Source: Myotis daubentonii (lineage: Eukaryota > Chordata > Mammalia > Chiroptera > Vespertilionidae). Taken from it: 64,000 nucleotides of DNA. Positions 22,500-34,600 of this stretch are shown one piece after another. Position numbers and translations under genes: made by a program. Position 1 is the first letter of the stretch. Each line of letters opens with the position of its first letter. The notes under the pieces are model-generated. The model did not search any database and had not been told where the DNA came from. It saw only the letters and a program-made list of their open reading frames with translations. The stretch spans positions 178,005,849-178,069,848 of the forward strand of contig NC_081842.1 in assembly GCF_963259705.1 (NCBI RefSeq), written 5' to 3'.

Positions 22500-22680
22500 T
22501 TCCAATGGGTCTCAAAGTCTGGCTGGGACCTCACCTGGGAAGCTGCTGGAACTGCCAGTGTTCGAGCCCCACTGCAGATCTTCTGAGTCAGAAGCTCTAG
22601 GTGGGTCCGGCAATTAGTGTTTCCGGAGCGTGTGTGGGTGGTTCTACACACGCTACAGTGAGAATAGCTGATAGAGTTCA
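22500..22680. repeat. MER5A-like hAT fragment
   Basis: TGGGTCTCAAAGTCTGGCTG, GAGTCAGAAGCTCTAGGTGG, TCCGGCAATTAGTGTTTCCG and GAGAATAGCTG give the MER5A order with many substitutions. Confidence 0.65.
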
Positions 22681-22690
22681 ATCCTCCATG

Positions 22691-23300
22691 TACAGGGGAG
22701 GAAAAGGAGGCCCAGAAAGGGAAAATTGGTTATTTTTCCATAATTAACTTTTGTAATAATTAGATAATTGAAAGCCCCCAGATTAGATAACTAAGAGGCT
22801 CTGGTGGATGAAATGAGAATAGGAATAATGTGTACAATTACTTGTTCATGACCTTAAAGGAAAGGAACATATCTTCACCTTCCTCCTTTTTCCTCCCTGA
22901 AGGCTAAAATGGTCCTTCCTTCAGTCTTGTGGACAAAACCCTATAAACGGCAGAAAAACCAGCTGAAAAGCCTGTGTCCTGAGTCCATTCAGGTGTAGTA
23001 CCAGCCCTGAACCAAGAAAAATAAATTCTTATTTTATTTGAACCACTGTCAACAGCAATATCTTGTATTCTAAGTAATAAAAATCAGGAACTCTAGTCAT
23101 ATATATGTTTATCCAGAAATACCCATAAAATTATATGGTATATAGTGGATTCTTTCTTGTGCCAAGAAGCCATTAGAATGCTCCAGAAATGGCAACATTT
23201 CAATATCCAAACAAAACCCCGCAGACCATGCAGGATTGTCTAATAAATTAGAACTCTCTTACCAGGTCCTATAGCTATAATCAAGATTCCAATTTCCAAA

Positions 23301-23346
<46 letters not shown>

Positions 23347-24342
23347 TGTGCTCTGTCTTTTAAATAAATTGTCATTTTTGCAAGGGTAAGACCTTGCTCA
23401 AATATAAAAACAATTGTCCATGATTCACATAATTGAGCTTGAGGTTGAAGTTTGCTACCAGGAAGACTACAGACTTCACTTTAGATTTGTGTCTGGCAAG
23501 CCCACAGGAGGTTATAACATCAGGCTGGTTTTTGAAATAATTCCAGGGTGACCTAAGCCATTAAATGAGGACCCAGCTGGTGATAAAAGGATCTTGGTAA
23601 ACATGATCATCAACTTGACAAACACATTTATCTGGAGACATCTAACCCTTGGTCCGTTCCCCTATAAACTGAATTTTCTGAATAGTTGAGTATGCTCGAG
23701 AGAGAACAGATCTTTTTCACCATCTGGTTATCAGAGAATCCCTGTTCTTCTTCTTCTTGCATAGCTGGGCCAATGAAGGTATGAAGAAGTAAACCCACTA
23801 CATTGTTCAAGTAGTGAACATAGAACTGAACAGTATCAGGAAATAGTATTCTATAAATCAGACTGTTTTTCTCCTATCAGGTTTTATAAGATGCTCTTTG
23901 TGAAATATATCCAAACACAAACATGTTCCCAAGCGGAACAGTGCACCCTTTGGAAAGTCTTTATCTTTCCAAGTTATAAATCTGTTTAGTTCAATCTCTT
24001 AGCCTGTAGGCTTTGCAAACACAATGTCAAAAAGTGTCTCTGATGAACTGAATTCTCAATGGTTTTTGAATTATGGAAAAAGAACCTGGGGGAATCTATG
24101 CCTCCAGACTTACGGGTTGGCTAAACAGTGAACAGAATCCTAAGGCTAAACATGTAATTCACTCTCACAGAACTCTATGTGCTTGGGGTGCATGTTTATG
24201 AGACACCTGTACTCCTACCTTGGCTCCCACATGTGTATGGTTCTGAGGAGGAAATGATGTGCAACTGACCAGGAAAAACATACAAAGACCATTCGGAGAC
24301 AGAGTCTAGGTTAGAGCCCCAGGTGTGCCTCAAACTAATTCA
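22691..24342. other. Unclassified stretch with (GT)n
   Basis: It contains a (GT)n array at 23306-23344. No gene, RNA or named repeat is recognised elsewhere. Confidence 0.4.
23306..23344. repeat. (GT)n microsatellite
   Basis: An uninterrupted run of about 19 GT units. Confidence 0.97.
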
Positions 24343-24348
24343 GATATG

Positions 24349-25100
24349 TGCCGGGAGCCAGTCCATCCTTGCTGTTTCAAGGGACCTGGCATATATAGCA
24401 TACGGTTATTAATATGTTTGCTCACCTTCTTGGCGCTGTGTTTTAACCAAGGTCACCTCTCCGAGAAAGGTTGAATCCCCAGATAGGGATTTTCCCCCCT
24501 GAAGTTAGGGAGGGAATAAAACCTCTTAACTAAGTGCCAGGCGGGTAATTAATCATTTTAACTACGAACAATCATGCTTAAGCTACATAATCTTTACTCC
24601 CTGGAATGGAGATAAGAAACGCCCTAACCTTTGGAATTGGATTGGATTGATAGGATTGGAATCAACTGGTATAAATACAGATGCAACAAGACAACAACAG
24701 ACAGAATTCAGAACACAGAACCTACAAATAACGTTCTCTAGAGACAGAAGAACTTCGCTGGAGAGAACATGGCAAAAGATCTTGGACAGAAACTGGCCTC
24801 AGAACCTAGAGACAGAACCTGGACTGAACCTGACTACAGAAATTGGCAAGAGAACCTGACTAGAACCTGGTGACTGAACATGGCTGGAGAACCTAGCAAG
24901 AGAACATGGACACAGAACCTGGCTGGAGATCCTAAGCAGAACCTCTCTGGAGATCCAGACCAGAACTTGGCTGGAGATCCTGGCTGGAGATCCTGGCTAG
25001 GCTGCTGATCAACTGAACACTGTCTCCATGTCATTCCTTCTTTGCCAACTCCGTCCACACCTTTGGGGACCCCTGGACCTGCTGGGGTTGGACCCCGGCA
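24349..25100 (+). mobile_element. Solo LTR of a class II (betaretrovirus-like) endogenous retrovirus
   Basis: The 752-bp unit starts TGCCGGGAGCCAG and ends GACCCCGGCA, giving short inverted termini with TG and CA ends. It is flanked by a perfect 6-bp target duplication, GATATG (24343-24348 and 25101-25106). Six base pairs is the size made by betaretrovirus-type integrases. No gag, pol or env sequence lies next to it, so it is a solo LTR left by recombination. A TATA-like GGTATAAATACA lies near 24668-24679 and AATAAA near 24515. From about 24760 to 24990 there is an imperfect tandem array based on AGAACCTGGCTGGAGATCC. The array produces a repetitive minus-strand frame that is not a gene. Orientation is taken from the TATA-like site and is tentative. 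Confidence 0.8.
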
Positions 25101-25106
25101 GATATG

Positions 25107-25570
25107 GGCCCTAATTATTTCACTTTCCTGGGCTTCAGTTGTCTTCTTTATAAAATGAAGTATGTAGATGTTCTCTATGTTCCTTTCCAAGTGCTAAAAT
25201 TCTAAAATTGTAAAAAAAAATTTTTTGAAGAACTTTATACTCTAAAGGAAAATAATGATCATTGGGCCATGTCATTTTCTGGTTTAAAATATTTCAACAA
25301 TTCCTTGATGCCTACTCTAATGGTGTATGCCACTAAAAAAAAGTATTTAGCATGGGCTGCCAATATAAATATTTATTATTTATAAATTACATATTTGTGT
25401 TATTGAATTTATAAGTTATGATTATGTGTGCATATCATAAAACATAAAACAAAAATTTTTAACAAATAAAATAAAGATAAATAGACATTCTAAATTTTCT
25501 TTCCATACTCAGTAGACCATTTTGCTTGACATTACTTGGGGCATAAAATTCCACTTAGAGAACATTAACA
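25107..25570. other. MIR-like debris then AT-rich sequence
   Basis: 25125-25170 (TCCTGGGCTTCAGTTGTCTT, CTTTATAAAATGAAGTATG) looks like a MIR-type fragment, so the LTR may have inserted next to a MIR. The rest is AT-rich and unclassified. Confidence 0.45.
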
Positions 25571-25735
25571 TCTATAATAATAAAAGCGTAATATGCTAAT
25601 TAGACCAGACAACCTTCTGGATGAAACCAGGGCTGTGAGGGAAGCCCGGGTCCCAGGTGCCAGAGGGAAGCTGGTGCTGGCAGCCAGGAGAAGGAAGGCC
25701 TACTCTTGCACAAATTTCGTGCATTGGGCCTCTAG
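25571..25735 (+). mobile_element. Short non-autonomous Helitron, 165 bp
   Basis: It begins TCTATAATAATAAAAGCGTA and ends with hairpin GCACAAATTTCGTGC, GGGCCTCTAG. It shares the AATAATAAAAGCGTAATATG start and the CCAGGAGAAGGAAGGCCTAC-type tail with the Helitron at 44271-44584, so both belong to one subfamily. Non-coding. Confidence 0.9.
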
Positions 25736-27066
25736 TATAGGATAAAGTTTCAGCAACACATTATCACACAGAAAGACTGTTATAATTTGTCCCTGCCTAT
25801 TTCTCCAGCTTCATCTCTTCCTTTTTCTTACCTCAACTGAATGTTCAGGCAACTTCTTTCCTGTAGACACCGTATTACTCAGCTCTGATCCTTCACTTAC
25901 TCTGTTATTTTATCAGCAATACCCTTCATCCAATTCTTCACCTGGAAAGCAGCTTCTGATCTATCTATGATAGAGACTCTAAGTTTCCTACTTAGTACAC
26001 ATCCTTCCCTTCTTTCTTTATAATGCTACTCTGCTTTTATTGAAGGCTGCAATGTGACCAGTGAAAAACTTCTATTTTTCAGCTTCTCTCACAGATAGTG
26101 GTATTCACATGATACATTCTGGTCAATGAGATGTAGGAATGACACGGTGAGGTGTCAAGATGACATCCTGAAATGGAAGCAGACTCAGATAACATGCACA
26201 CTTTGCCCATTGTCCTTGTCCTCCTTCTGCCATTAGAACATGGACTTGACACTAGAGGCAAGACAATAATATCGTAAGAGCAGGCCCTGTGGTGAGGACA
26301 AGGGTGTTATATGCAGAAAACTGAAAGACAGGCTACAGACTAGAGGACAGAGACAGAGGCAGAGAATGGTGCAAGAGGAGGCTATGGTGAGGCTTCTATG
26401 CCCCAAGAGCAATGGGAAGACTTGGGAAGGTTTATGCTGGAAAGTCACAGGATTAGATTTTCATTCTCAAAAGCTGAAGCTGGCTGTAGTTGCAGAATAG
26501 ATTGAAGAAAACAAATTTCCAATTAGTGAGAAGTGTGAGAAGGCTGATGACTAATGGTCCAGGTCTCAGATGATAGAAACAGAGACTTGGTAGCACTGAA
26601 GGTAGAGAGTGTGCATGGATTACAGAGATATTTGGAGCATAAAGCTGACAGCACTTGGTAACTGAGTAGATAGGGGGGATCAAAGTGAAGGAGGTGCCAA
26701 GGGAGTGCATAACTGGTGGTGCTACTATTCACCAGGATTAACAGAACAACAATTGAGCAACCCCTCCCTCTGTGCTTGCAACCAGAATGCTAAGTGCTGC
26801 TGGAGATAACACACAACAGGCCAGATTAATAATTTCTCAAGAAGGCTCTCAATATCATTCGACAACCTTCCAAGTTTTCTCTGATCATCTTATTCCACTG
26901 TTCCTTATTTAAATCTTCTCCACTCTTCTCAAGCTTCTGACTCCCCCACACTCTCAGATGATCATCTATAGAAAACAGAATCTACCTAAAGGGAGTTCCC
27001 CCAACTTCCCATTTCTGAATATATGATCCTCCCAGTTCTGGACCCATCTTCTTCTTCCTATTACAA
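25736..27066. repeat. Unclassified, probably old MER-type repeat debris
   Basis: The stretch near 26060-26165 (AATGTGACCAGTGAAAAAC, CTGGTCAATGAGATGTAGGA) resembles a widespread old mammalian repeat of 'gaccaatgggatgtgagc' type that I cannot name. Clustered minus-strand frames at 26079-26732 are short and unrecognised. Confidence 0.35.
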
Positions 27067-27763
27067 CTAGAGGCCTGGTGCACAAAATTTGTGCACGGAT
27101 GCAGTTTCTAGGGCTGGCCAGCGATCAAAGTGTGAGCGTCTGGTGTAGAAGGGCAGGTCCCAGCTGACCTCTGGGCCCCAGGCGGCACCTGGGCCCCCAC
27201 ATGCCCCCCTCCGCCTGAGTCATGGTGCCCATGTACCCACACAGAAATGTGGTGAGCATGGCCGGATGCTGTGGGCTGGGGCACGGTGTGGGCCTCTGGG
27301 CCACCCAGCAGCACTGCAGGAAAGCTGAAAGCAAGGCAGGCAGCATGCTCTCTCTGGGCTGGCCTTGCAGACCGGCTCTTGTGAACCCATGGGGGCCCAA
27401 CTGGCCCCTGTAGTCCCAGCAGCTGCAGCCCGGCTCACCCAGAAGATAATGCACGGGTGGGGTGCAGGCTCCTTGCAGACGCCTGGCACCTGAGCGCTCT
27501 CAGGTGCGCGAGCCCTGGCCTGGTGGGGGAGGGTAGCAGGCAGAGTGAGAGCGAGCTCCTCGGCAGACATCTTGCATTCTCACCACACCTCAGTCCCCAT
27601 CACCCCCACCCCCAGGTAACCAATGCCCGCCATGTTCCAGGCCACCCCCTGGTGGTCAGTGCATGTCATAGCAAGCGGTCGAACTCCCAGTCTCCCAGTT
27701 GAACTCCTGGTTGAACAACCGCTTGAGGAGACAATTTGCATATTAGGCTTTTATTATATTGGA
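27067..27763 (-). mobile_element. Non-autonomous Helitron, about 697 bp, minus orientation
   Basis: It starts CTAGAGGCCTGGTGCAC with the hairpin complement (GCACAAAATTTGTGC) and ends GGCTTTTATTATATTGGA. GC-rich inside. Near its 5' end it carries a CTCF-like core on the minus strand (27642-27655, CCACCCCCTGGTGG on the plus strand) and an octamer ATTTGCAT at 27734-27741. Overlapping frames of 63-116 codons arise from GC-rich sequence and are not genes. Confidence 0.9.
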
Positions 27764-28125
27764 TAGAATGGCTATATCCCCACTCCTTTCCAGGAGTCAT
27801 TCCCTCCTGCCTTCTTGGGACACTTACAGTACTAATTCTCCCTTCTCTCTGGTTATCATCAACCAACTACTCACTGTTGGAACCTTCCAATCAGCATTAG
27901 ATCTCCTCAAACAAGTCTCTCCCATCTTCAAGCAACTAACAAAGCAACAGAAAACTCCATCCACTTTCAACTATTCTTCCTCCTCTAGCCACTGCCCCCA
28001 TTTTTCTTTCTTTCCTCCCAACCAAATTTCTCAAGAGCTGCTTAAACTTGCTGGCTCTGTATTCTCAGCTAGTATTCTCAGTCTGGCATCTGACTGTCTT
28101 TCCTTGAAGCCTGACTACACATCTG
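27764..28125. other. Unclassified pyrimidine-rich stretch
   Basis: The 135-codon plus-strand frame (27759-28166) starts inside the Helitron end and runs through CT-rich sequence. It is not accepted as a gene. This may be the continuation of whatever old sequence the Helitron interrupted. Confidence 0.4.
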
Positions 28126-28129
28126 ACAT

Positions 28130-28320
28130 GTGGCTTCAATCCACACTAGCCAGCTGTGTGACTTAGGGTGACGGACTCCTTTATGCCTCATTTACCCTCT
28201 TCTGTAAAGGCAGGAGAAGGGAAAGGATAAGATTACTACAGATCTCACAAGGTTGTTGCAATATGATAATCCATATGAAGCACATGGCACAGTAAATGCT
28301 TGGTAAATGTTAGCTGTACT
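28130..28320 (+). repeat. MIR
   Basis: CCAGCTGTGTGACTTAGGGT, TCTTCTGTAAAGGCAGGAG, ATCTCACAAGGTTGTTGCAA, CACATGGCACAGTAAATGCT, TTGGTAAATGTTAGC: full MIR order. Confidence 0.82.
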
Positions 28321-30885
28321 AATTATTTCCTCCTCAACCCTTATCTTCTGCCTTTAATGGCTTTCACTAAAGTCCGGTCACTTTATCAAATGGAGAGTTT
28401 TCAGCCTTCATTTCAGTTTCTCTTTCAGCATCCTGGAGATAGTGCCCTCCCATTCTCAACTCTCCTGGTCTTCTTATCTCCCTATCCATTACTCCCTGGC
28501 CTCCTTTGCAGGCATATCCTCTACCTGACCTTTAAGTATTATAATTCCTTTCCCCAGATCCATTTTTTTTCTTCCTCTAGAGTCTCTCACATGCATCTAC
28601 AGCTTCAAATACCATCTACACTGATGACTTCCAAATCTCTATTCCTAGCCTTATCCCTCTTCACAGAATAGACCCACTGCTTACTCCATGTCATCATTTG
28701 GAAATCTTAAAGGCACAAACTCATGATTTCAACCCTCTTTTGTTTTAATTCTCCCCTGAAGCATTTGTTTGTGTGTATTCTCTAACATTTATTCATTCAT
28801 TTACCAAACATCTATTGAGTACCAACTATGTCCCAGATTTTTTTCCATATGCTCTCTTGTCTTAGAATATATTTGAGGGAGGTTATAAGAAGTAGACAAA
28901 GATAAAATAAGGTGAGTGGGATTAAAGATTAAGTAATACCAAAGATGGGAACACAATGAATTCAGATGGGACTAAACATATGTACCAATGGCTTAAATAT
29001 CCACTTTAGATGAGTTTCAAATTTGCTTTAAATCCTCAAGCAGCCAAAGTGATGCAGAATGACCTTGCCAGTAACTCAATATGATGCCCAGGAGAGAGAA
29101 AATAAAAGTAATTACTCAGAAAAACTAAGAGAAACTAAAAATAATGTGAGTACTCAGATCAGATAAGATTTTCCCCTTGGGGCCTGCATTGTGAGGTCTC
29201 TGTGTGAGGTCATCCTAATTGCCAGGCATTACTCAGGTATTACTTTCTCCAGGTGGCATGTAGGAGAACTTAGGTCCTTATAGGTTAAGTGATTTAGTTA
29301 CTACCTGCCACATAGCTAGTAGATGGCAGAGCCAAGATTCTAATTCATGTCCCTAGAGTTCCAAAACCCAATTTCTTTCCGTAACCCCACCCAGCAGCTC
29401 TGAAAGAATAGAGCTTACATTAATGTCCACAACAGGACAATATATGACATCACAAAACTCAGTATCTTAGAGCTCCCTAGGCAGCTTCTGTGCTTTGAAT
29501 TTAAAGGCAAATGCATAGGCCTTGGTAGAAGAGTCTGGGGAAGGGAAGCAGAACATGAAGTATTAATACACAACATAAAATCATTACCTGGTCTCTTAAG
29601 TAGCCTCTGAAGTAAAGGCAGTGGAGGGAAAAATTGCAGGAGGCTTTTTCCCCCTTCCTAATAGATTGTACATTTCACCAGCTAAAAGGGTATAAAAATT
29701 TAACGGAATTTTTAATGTCTTTCTAGGTTTTACAATACCACAAAGAGATCATCTTCATTTTCTCTGCCACGAGAACAGATGGGTGGCAGTGGTGGTGGGG
29801 CTGTGACTCATTACCTCCTCGTGTCCGCAGGGGCTGTCTGAGAAGCAGGCAAACTTCTGGGATCAATAGGCTCAGAGCAACGCGGTATCTGCCAACAAGC
29901 CTTGGAGAGGCCATTAGTCAACCAGTGACCTGCCAACCTGACCACAGCAGCCTTCTGATGTGGATTCTCAGAAAGGTTAGCCCGTGCTGGGAAACGGAAA
30001 AGGTCATGAGTATCTCACCATCAGAACTCCACAGAGCTGGGGTGAAGGGCACTGGCGAGGAGGTAGGAATTGAGAGGCAGGGGCCACCTCAAAGGCCAAG
30101 GTCACCACCCACAAGGTACATGACCAAGAGAGGCTAAGCAGAAGAGGCAGCAGCTATGACATGCAACACAGAAGAGCAACCAATGGAAATGGCTGCCTTC
30201 CAAGAACACTGATATAATTGACTTCTAAAAGGATGACAATAATGGCATGAGGTCGTTTGTCTAACCAGATCTAAAAGCAAGTCCCAAGTTAAAAACTTTC
30301 AGAAAAAGGAAAAAATAATCCAAAACTGAATTTTGAATAGCAATGTGATTAAAACACATGCAGTTTTGCAAGGTGTCATATTGTGCATTCATTCTTCTCC
30401 CAGAATTTCAGAGGAGCTCCATGCTAGATTAAAACATGGACAGTCTAGTTGAGGATACAAAAGCAGAAAGAAGTAAGCAGCAGGTGCTACTGGAGCTTGC
30501 ACTATGCCCCAACACTCTAGACAGGGAGAGTGTTACTGAGAAAAGAATTTCAAGAAAAGGTTAACACCTAAGTTTAGGTTAGCAGAACTTATTCATAGCA
30601 AACCTGGACTAATTCTTAACAGCATCCTCTTTCACAAGTATATGCTAAATAATCAAAACCAAGATATCTTCTATCATTATCATGAAAGATATAGGTCAAT
30701 CGTTTTTAGGTAGCAAACTTTTGTTGGAAAAGTGGGATAATGGATGGCCATTTCTTATCTCTGAGCAGCAATTTTATTATGTTCTCAGTGGCTCCAAGAT
30801 CACATCTGAAACTCATTTTCCTAGTTGTGGGCATAAATACATAAACTCTTAGGTTTTTCTTTTTCTCTCAACCACATTTGGTCTG
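28321..30885. other. Mixed stretch of old repeat debris and unclassified sequence
   Basis: A complement-type MIR piece lies at about 29270-29350 (GTTAAGTGATTTAGTTACTA, AGATGGCAGAGCCAAGATTC), and a MIR or L2 end at 28790-28860 (ATCTATTGAGTACCAACTAT). The rest, including a 123-codon frame at 28300-28671, is unrecognised. No gene is supported. Confidence 0.4.
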
Positions 30886-30889
30886 ATTG

Positions 30890-31330
30890 AAACTAGTATT
30901 CTGGGATAATGATTTCAACATCATTTCGCATCCTGTTCCTTTCAACTTTCTCAACTCTAGCCATACTGGCCTTCTTTCACCATGTTCCTTCCCGCCAGAG
31001 TCCTTACAAATGCTGTCCCCTCAGACTGAAACACTGCTCTCACCCCTCTTCACAGAGTTAATGCATATCAACCTAGCTTAATCATCACTTCCTCAAACGT
31101 TTCCTAGTTTCCCTGACAAGGTCATATCCCCTTATTACGTTCTTGAAGCCCCCTTTGTCTATTCTTCGCAGCATTTATCTCAGTGGCAATCCTGTGATTG
31201 ATTGATTAATGCTCTCTCCACTAGACTAAAAACTCAAGGAAGGCAGGAACACTGCTGGCTTTGGTTCACCATTGTTCTCCAATAATGAGAACAATGTCTA
31301 GTATTGTTAAATTAATGAATGAGAGCAAAA
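30890..31330 (+). repeat. L2 LINE fragment
   Basis: CTAGCCATACTGGCCTTCTT, TCACTTCCTCAAACG, CAAGGAAGGCAGGAACACTG and an ATTAATGAATGAGAG end follow the L2 3' half. Confidence 0.65.
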
Positions 31331-31639
31331 AAGGGCAAAAATAGGTGTTGAGTGTTTCCTCTTTCTTTTTATTTAGTTATTAATATGATCATGTAATTGC
31401 ATATAATTAGCCCTACCTTTTCAATTTTCCTTCCTTTGAATATAATTATCAAAAGTCCTTTCTGGTTTTCACAGGATTTGGCATTAGGGAAGTCCAATGC
31501 TATCTCCATTTGTCATTATGATATTTTATACAGCACTGAATCTTCTTGTGTTGTTTAATTTAGCAACTGTTTAATTGAGTCTTACTAGAAGCTAGACAGA
31601 TACTTTATATACTTCATCACTCCATCACAAGGACTATGA

Positions 31640-31790
31640 AAGGTAGGTATTACTACCTGATAATAAATGAAGAAACCAAGTCTCAGAGAGGTTTAGTGAC
31701 TTACCCAAGGGTATACAACCAATAAGTGGTCAATCTGGGATTTGATATCAGGTCTCTCTGACTCAAAAGCTTGTGACTTCTGATTTCCCC
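31640..31790 (-). repeat. MIR, minus orientation
   Basis: TGAAGAAACCAAGTCTCAGA, GAGGTTTAGTGACTTACCCA, TCAATCTGGGATTTGATATC: complement MIR order, well preserved. Confidence 0.78.
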
Positions 31791-31940
31791 AAATGTTATT
31801 ACAACCTGTCTTCTAAATTTGATGCGAAAAATGAATGTAATAGTGCATGGAAAGAAATACTCTTCTAAAGTTGTGAAAGCATTATAGGAGCATTAGTCAA
31901 AGTTTCCTAGTTAATTATTACCAATGTATCCCATACTCTT

Positions 31941-32175
31941 TTTTTTTAATCCTCACCTGAGAACATGCTTTTATTGATTTTAGACAGAGAGGAAGGGAGA
32001 GGGAGAGAGAGAAACATGGATGTTAGAGAGAAACATCAATCGGTTGCCTCTTGCATGTGCCCTGACTGGTGATCAAACCCACAACCTGGGTATGTGCTCT
32101 GACTGGGAATCAAACCTGTGACGTTTTGGTGTACAGGAGGGTGCTCCAATCAATTGAGCCACACTGGCCAGGGCT
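31941..32175 (-). mobile_element. VES-related SINE with extended tail, minus orientation
   Basis: TTTTTTTAATCCTCACCTGA and GAACATGCTTTTATTGATTT, a GA-rich tract, GGTTGCCTCTTGCATGTGCC, then the tRNA-like head ending TTGAGCCACACTGGCCAGGG. No clear target duplication was found. The 129-codon frame at 32069-32458 begins in this SINE and is spurious. Confidence 0.88.
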
Positions 32176-32544
32176 GTCCTGTGCTTTTTATTTGCCTATG
32201 GATGTGTGCTCTTTTGTGGGTGGGGAAAAAACTAAAGATTGCGTTATAAGACTGAAGAATTTAGGAAAAGCTATAATTCTGATCAAGGTAACCTCTCAAG
32301 GAAGTAGTTATAATTTAGAAGCTGAAATCCGATTACTTTGCTTATATCCTGCTTGGAATAAAAGCTCTGAGAACCCAAGAGTGGAGCTTAGAATAAAGCA
32401 TTCTCCAAAGTCAAAAGAAGTTGGTAATAATTACATGGAATATTTCAAGGGGTCTTGACTTTGGCAGACATGACCTATCACCTTGAAAGGAACTGGAGTT
32501 CCAGAGAATGGACAGTTCTTAAGGTAGTAAGAATTAACATTTTC

Positions 32545-32765
32545 TGAAGACTTTGTATGTGCTAGGAGTTCACCTGCATTATTTCATTTGATCCTCATAA
32601 TATGTCCATTCATCCCCAAAATATACCAATTAAGGCTTAAAAAAATTAAGTACCACACCCAACAATATATATGACAGGGCTTACATGGCTTGCAGATGTC
32701 AAAGCCAGAACTGAACTCATGCCTGTCTGGCTCTGGTGACCAAACTCTTAACCATTAGAATAAGC
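32545..32765 (-). repeat. MIR, minus orientation
   Basis: GTGCTAGGAGTTCACCTGCA, TTTGATCCTCATAATATG, AAGCCAGAACTGAACTCATG, CCTGTCTGGCTCTGG: complement MIR order. Confidence 0.72.
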
Positions 32766-32899
32766 AATGGCTAATATACTACTTAGTTATTTCAGTTTAT
32801 CTAAATCAGTTGCTTAAGAGCTTGATTGATATGTTCCTAGATCCAACTATCCCTGGCTGCATGGGTAAAGTCCAATTCCTGCATTTGCAAGGTTGAAGA

Positions 32900-33104
32900 C
32901 TGCTCTGGCTGGTGTTGCTCAGTGGATTGGGCGTCATCTGGTACACCTAAAGACTGCCAGTTCAATTCCAGGTCAGGGCACATGCTGGGGTGCCATGCTT
33001 GATCCCAGGTAGGGGGCATGCAGGAGGCAGCCAATTGATGTTGGGCTCTCATATTGATGTTTTTCTCTTTCTAAAAAATATAATAAAATTATATATATTT
33101 TTTA
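32900..33104 (+). mobile_element. VES SINE, plus orientation
   Basis: It begins TGCTCTGGCTGGTGTTGCTC and contains GTTCAATTCCAGGTCAGGGC (B-box region), GGGGGCATGCAGGAGGCAGC, and an AT-rich tail. An 11-bp target duplication, AAGGTTGAAGA, lies at 32889-32899 and 33105-33115. Confidence 0.93.
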
Positions 33105-33249
33105 AAGGTTGAAGAAGAGACAATGGATTTGGTGAATTCACCTATGTAAGTCTTTGCCTTGGTGACAGTGATCTGGTACTAATAACCCTTTTCAAACAAC
33201 CATTCTAAATTGGCTAAGTGACCGAAGATGAGAGATGTCAAACAGGAAA

Positions 33250-33425
33250 GGTGGCATCGAGTAGTGGAACAGCCATAGGATCTCAGCTGTGTCTGGAAAA
33301 TGCTGTAAGACCAAGAAAATTCACCCTACCTCCCTGAGTCTTGGCTCTTCATCTATAAAATGAGGGCATTAGAGCAAAATCTCCATGATCCCTTTCAGCT
33401 CTGGTATTAACTGATTGTCTAGCAG
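33250..33425 (+). repeat. MIR
   Basis: ATCTCAGCTGTGTCTGGAAA, CTTGGCTCTTCATCTATAAA, ATGAGGGCATTAGAGC, CCTTTCAGCTCTGGTATTA: diverged MIR order. Confidence 0.68.
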
Positions 33426-33919
33426 TAGGAAGAGGCTGACCTCACCCTCTGGGGGCTTCCAAATATCTTCCAGATGCCATACTGAAAGGAGGAGCAGTTA
33501 CATGAAACCTTATATCCAGCAAAACCTTTGAAAACCATTGCCTTACAACATGATGTGGTCATCACTGCTTCCTTGCCCTTCTGGCTCTGCAGGGCTATTC
33601 CTGGAAGAGCCAGCAGCTGAAACAGAACTTCTGGGAATCTAAGGGTGATGAGAAGTGGGGAGCACAGTCTCTTCTTTCAGGCCCAACAGGCTGGATGCAG
33701 AGTGTTGAGGGAGTGAAGACTGTTGTACTCCAGGTGCCGAGGTACACTTAAAGATGATAACAGCTAACATGTCTACAGGCTTCATAAACCACACTATTGT
33801 ATGACATCTGATATCCCATTTCAGTTTTATAACAAAGCTTATGGAATGAGGGAGAAGTAATGGATACTGTGAGTGAGTAAAGGAAAGAAATGGGCTTGGG
33901 ACACAGACACAGAGACAGA

Positions 33920-33921
<2 letters not shown>
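33426..33921. other. Unclassified non-coding stretch
   Basis: No gene or recognised repeat. Confidence 0.4.

Positions 33922-33969
<48 letters not shown>
33922..33969. repeat. (CA)n microsatellite
   Basis: An uninterrupted run of about 24 CA units, the longest dinucleotide array in the window. It creates poly-His/Thr and poly-Cys/Val frames on the two strands. Confidence 0.98.
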
Positions 33970-33970
<1 letters not shown>

Positions 33971-34139
33971 CTTCACAGGAACTATAAAACTAACTGCTAA
34001 AACTGCCCTCAATTTTCTTCATAGCACTGGCAGGGGTAGCAATTGGAACTATCTCTTGAGAGCAATGGGGCTACTCTTGTTATGCGGTCTTTTATCAGTG
34101 ACCTCATCTTCAAGGGAGATAGAAGTCCCATTAGAAATT

Positions 34140-34600
34140 AAACACAGTCCCCTTCCTATCACACCCCAGGCCCACTCTGCTCCAGCCACACCCAGCAACT
34201 CAGAGACCTCACACTCCTCCCTGCCTCCATGTCCTTGCCTGTACGACTGGTTCTTCCTCAGAGGTCAGCTCTCTTTCTGTGGTAAACGACCACTCATAAC
34301 CTTCTGGCACATCTCAAATGCCATCTCATGAGAAGCCTTCCTTAGTATCACCGGTGGTTGTTAGTGACTTCCTTCTCTGCTTCCCACAGTATTTTGGACC
34401 TCTCTAGACTTACTGAAAAACACAGATGATTGATTTATTCACTTATTCCCCACCCTCCACTGCACAGACATGAGATTCCCAAGGCAACTGACTGTGGTGC
34501 ATTCATTTCTCTATCTCTACTGCTTAGCCCCGTTCCTGGCACTCAGTGGTGTGGTTGGATGGAAGGATAAATGACTAGATGGGTCACTAACTGACGAGAA
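34140..34600 (+). repeat. L2 fragment
   Basis: CTTCTGGCACATCTCAAATG, CCATCTCATGAGAAGCCTTC and CCCGTTCCTGGCACTCAGTG with an AAATGACTAGATG end follow the L2 3' order. The plus-strand frame at 33873-34331 crosses the CA array into this element and is not a gene. Confidence 0.6.

Noticed and set aside
24760..24990. CRISPR-like array
   Set aside because: The repeats are contiguous and imperfect, without unique spacers, and the genome is mammalian.
24834..25190. Repetitive 118-codon minus-strand frame (GSPA/GSPE units)
   Set aside because: It is the translation of the tandem array inside the solo LTR.
33873..34331. 152-codon plus-strand frame
   Set aside because: It is kept open by the CA microsatellite and then runs into an L2 fragment.
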